The notes under the pieces are model-generated. The model was not told the origin of the DNA. It worked only from the letters and a program-made list of their open reading frames with translations, and did not search any database. A DNA stretch of 44,642 nt from Hyphomicrobiales bacterium (GTDB taxonomy: Bacteria; Pseudomonadota; Alphaproteobacteria; Rhizobiales; Xanthobacteraceae), in assembly GCA_003152455.1 (NCBI GenBank), contig PMAF01000285.1, forward strand, positions 27,957 through 72,598. Direction: 5' to 3'. The translations under genes were made by a program, and so were the position numbers. The number at the start of each line of letters is the position of its first letter. Position 1 is the first letter of the stretch. Positions 43,544 to 44,642 of the stretch are shown piece after piece.

Positions 43544-43587
43544 GCGCATGACCGAAAACCGGTTGCCACTTTTCGGAATCATGCGCT
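43544..43587. repeat. Dispersed palindromic repeat between maf and coaE
   Basis: GCGCATGACCGAAAACCGGTTGCCACTTTTCGGAATCATGCGC. Confidence 0.9.
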
Positions 43588-44194
43588 AGCCATCCACAAA
43601 GCCGTTCTGCCGCATATAAGCCAACAACGGCAGCAACGGCAGGCCGAGAATGGTGAAATAATCGCCCTCGACGCGCTCGAACAGGTGAATGCCGATGCCT
43701 TCGAGCTGATAGGCGCCGACGCTCGCCAGGGCGGCGGCGCCCGCCATGTCGAGATAGTCGTCGATAAAGCGGTCGGAAATTTTGCGCATGGTCAGCCGCG
43801 CGCTGTCGACGCAATCGAACAGCACGGCGCCGTCGCGCACCAGCGCCAGCGCCGAATGCAATTCGTGCGTCCGGCCGCGCAAGGCTCGCAACTGTTCGGC
43901 CGCCGCGGCCCGGTTCGCCGGCTTGCTGAAACGCTTATTGCCGCGCGCCAGCGTCTGGTCGGCGCCCAGCACCAGCCGGCCGGGAACCGAGCGCGCCACG
44001 GCGGCGGCCTTGGCGCGGGCGAGAAGGCGCGCGGCGGCGGCAACGTCCGGCGTGCCGGCCTCGGCTTCGACGGCGCGTTCGTCGATCTGGGCCGGACGGA
44101 TCTCGAAGCGCAGGCCGACGGCCGCCAGCATCTTGCCGCGCACGTCGCTTTTCGATGCGAGCACCAGCGGCTGAGGGGCAAGCCAGAGCGGCAT
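43586..44194 (-). CDS. maf: Maf family nucleotide pyrophosphatase
   Basis: LVLASKSDVRGKMLAAVGLRFEI, LVLGADQTLA, GAYQLEGIGIHLFERVEGDYFTILGLPLLPLL. Confidence 0.95.
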   Translation of the reverse strand: MPLWLAPQPLVLASKSDVRGKMLAAVGLRFEIRPAQIDERAVEAEAGTPDVAAAARLLARAKAAAVARSVPGRLVLGADQTLARGNKRFSKPANRAAAAEQLRALRGRTHELHSALALVRDGAVLFDCVDSARLTMRKISDRFIDDYLDMAGAAALASVGAYQLEGIGIHLFERVEGDYFTILGLPLLPLLAYMRQNGFVDG

Positions 44195-44256
44195 AATTGT
44201 TTCCTTATCCCCACCCTACTCGCATTCGCTCGCCACCCTCCTTCGCGGGGAGGATT

Positions 44257-44642
44257 TCAGGTGACCGGCCGCCGGCGGCGCTCCGCCAGCAGCTTCATCA
44301 CCGCGGCGGCGGTTTCCTCGATCGAGCGGCGCGTCACGTCGATGCTGGGCCAGCTGTACTTGGCGCAGAGCCGGCGCGAAAAAGCCACCTCCTCGGCCAC
44401 CGCGGTCTTGTCGATATAGCGGTCGTCGTCGCGGTGCGCCTTCAGGCCCAACAGCCGGTTCTCGCGGATCTGCACGATGCGCTCGGGGCTGGCGTAGAGC
44501 CCAACCACCAGCGGCCGCGTCAGCTTCTCGACCTCGGCCGCCACCGGCACGCCGGGCACTAGCGGCACGTTGCCGGTCTTGATGCCGCGATTGGCGAGAT
44601 AGATCGAGGTCGGTGTTTTCGAGGTGCGCGAGACGCCGACCA
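44257..44642 (-). CDS. Pyruvate, phosphate dikinase/PEP synthase regulatory protein (PPSR family), 5' end beyond the window
   Basis: Frame open to the window edge; reads [40 protein letters not shown]...[25 protein letters not shown]. Confidence 0.95.
   Translation of the reverse strand, partial: VGVSRTSKTPTSIYLANRGIKTGNVPLVPGVPVAAEVEKLTRPLVVGLYASPERIVQIRENRLLGLKAHRDDDRYIDKTAVAEEVAFSRRLCAKYSWPSIDVTRRSIEETAAAVMKLLAERRRRPVT

Noticed and set aside
42930-43814. Extended coaE ORF (294 aa)
   Set aside because: N-terminal extension is an out-of-frame reading of maf and the palindrome; the true start is MFIVGLTGS at 43529.

Overview
Gene-dense, GC-rich chromosomal segment from an alphaproteobacterium. 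Gene content, gene order and intergenic palindromes suggest Hyphomicrobiales (Bradyrhizobium/Xanthobacteraceae-like); this is an inference. Nearly all of it is core housekeeping: nth, gpmA, dapB, pyrF, dnaKJ, grpE, hrcA, rph, rdgB, hemW, rsmI, yraN, gshB, coaA, the hisBHAFE block, hslVU, mltA, secB, dnaQ, coaE, maf and a PPSR-type regulator. I found no phage, CRISPR array, rRNA, tRNA or intact transposon, and no convincing new multi-gene system. The points most worth a second look are: (1) a full-length DpgC-like cofactor-independent dioxygenase homologue translationally coupled to nth; (2) a 5'-truncated comM/yifB remnant that starts abruptly at its Cys-rich 'CRCG' motif, next to a hairpin scar and a dispersed palindromic repeat; (3) a chimeric pseudogene joining an imelysin/EfeO-like N-terminus to an OprB-like porin C-terminus; (4) an unlisted 52-aa ORF with a strong RBS and an 'ETFPASDP' motif; (5) a perfect alphaproteobacterial sigma-32 promoter upstream of dnaK and a near-perfect one at grpE; (6) an intrinsic-terminator-like hairpin between dnaK and dnaJ; (7) at least four copies of a dispersed ~45-50 bp palindrome, two of them at suspected gene-loss scars.
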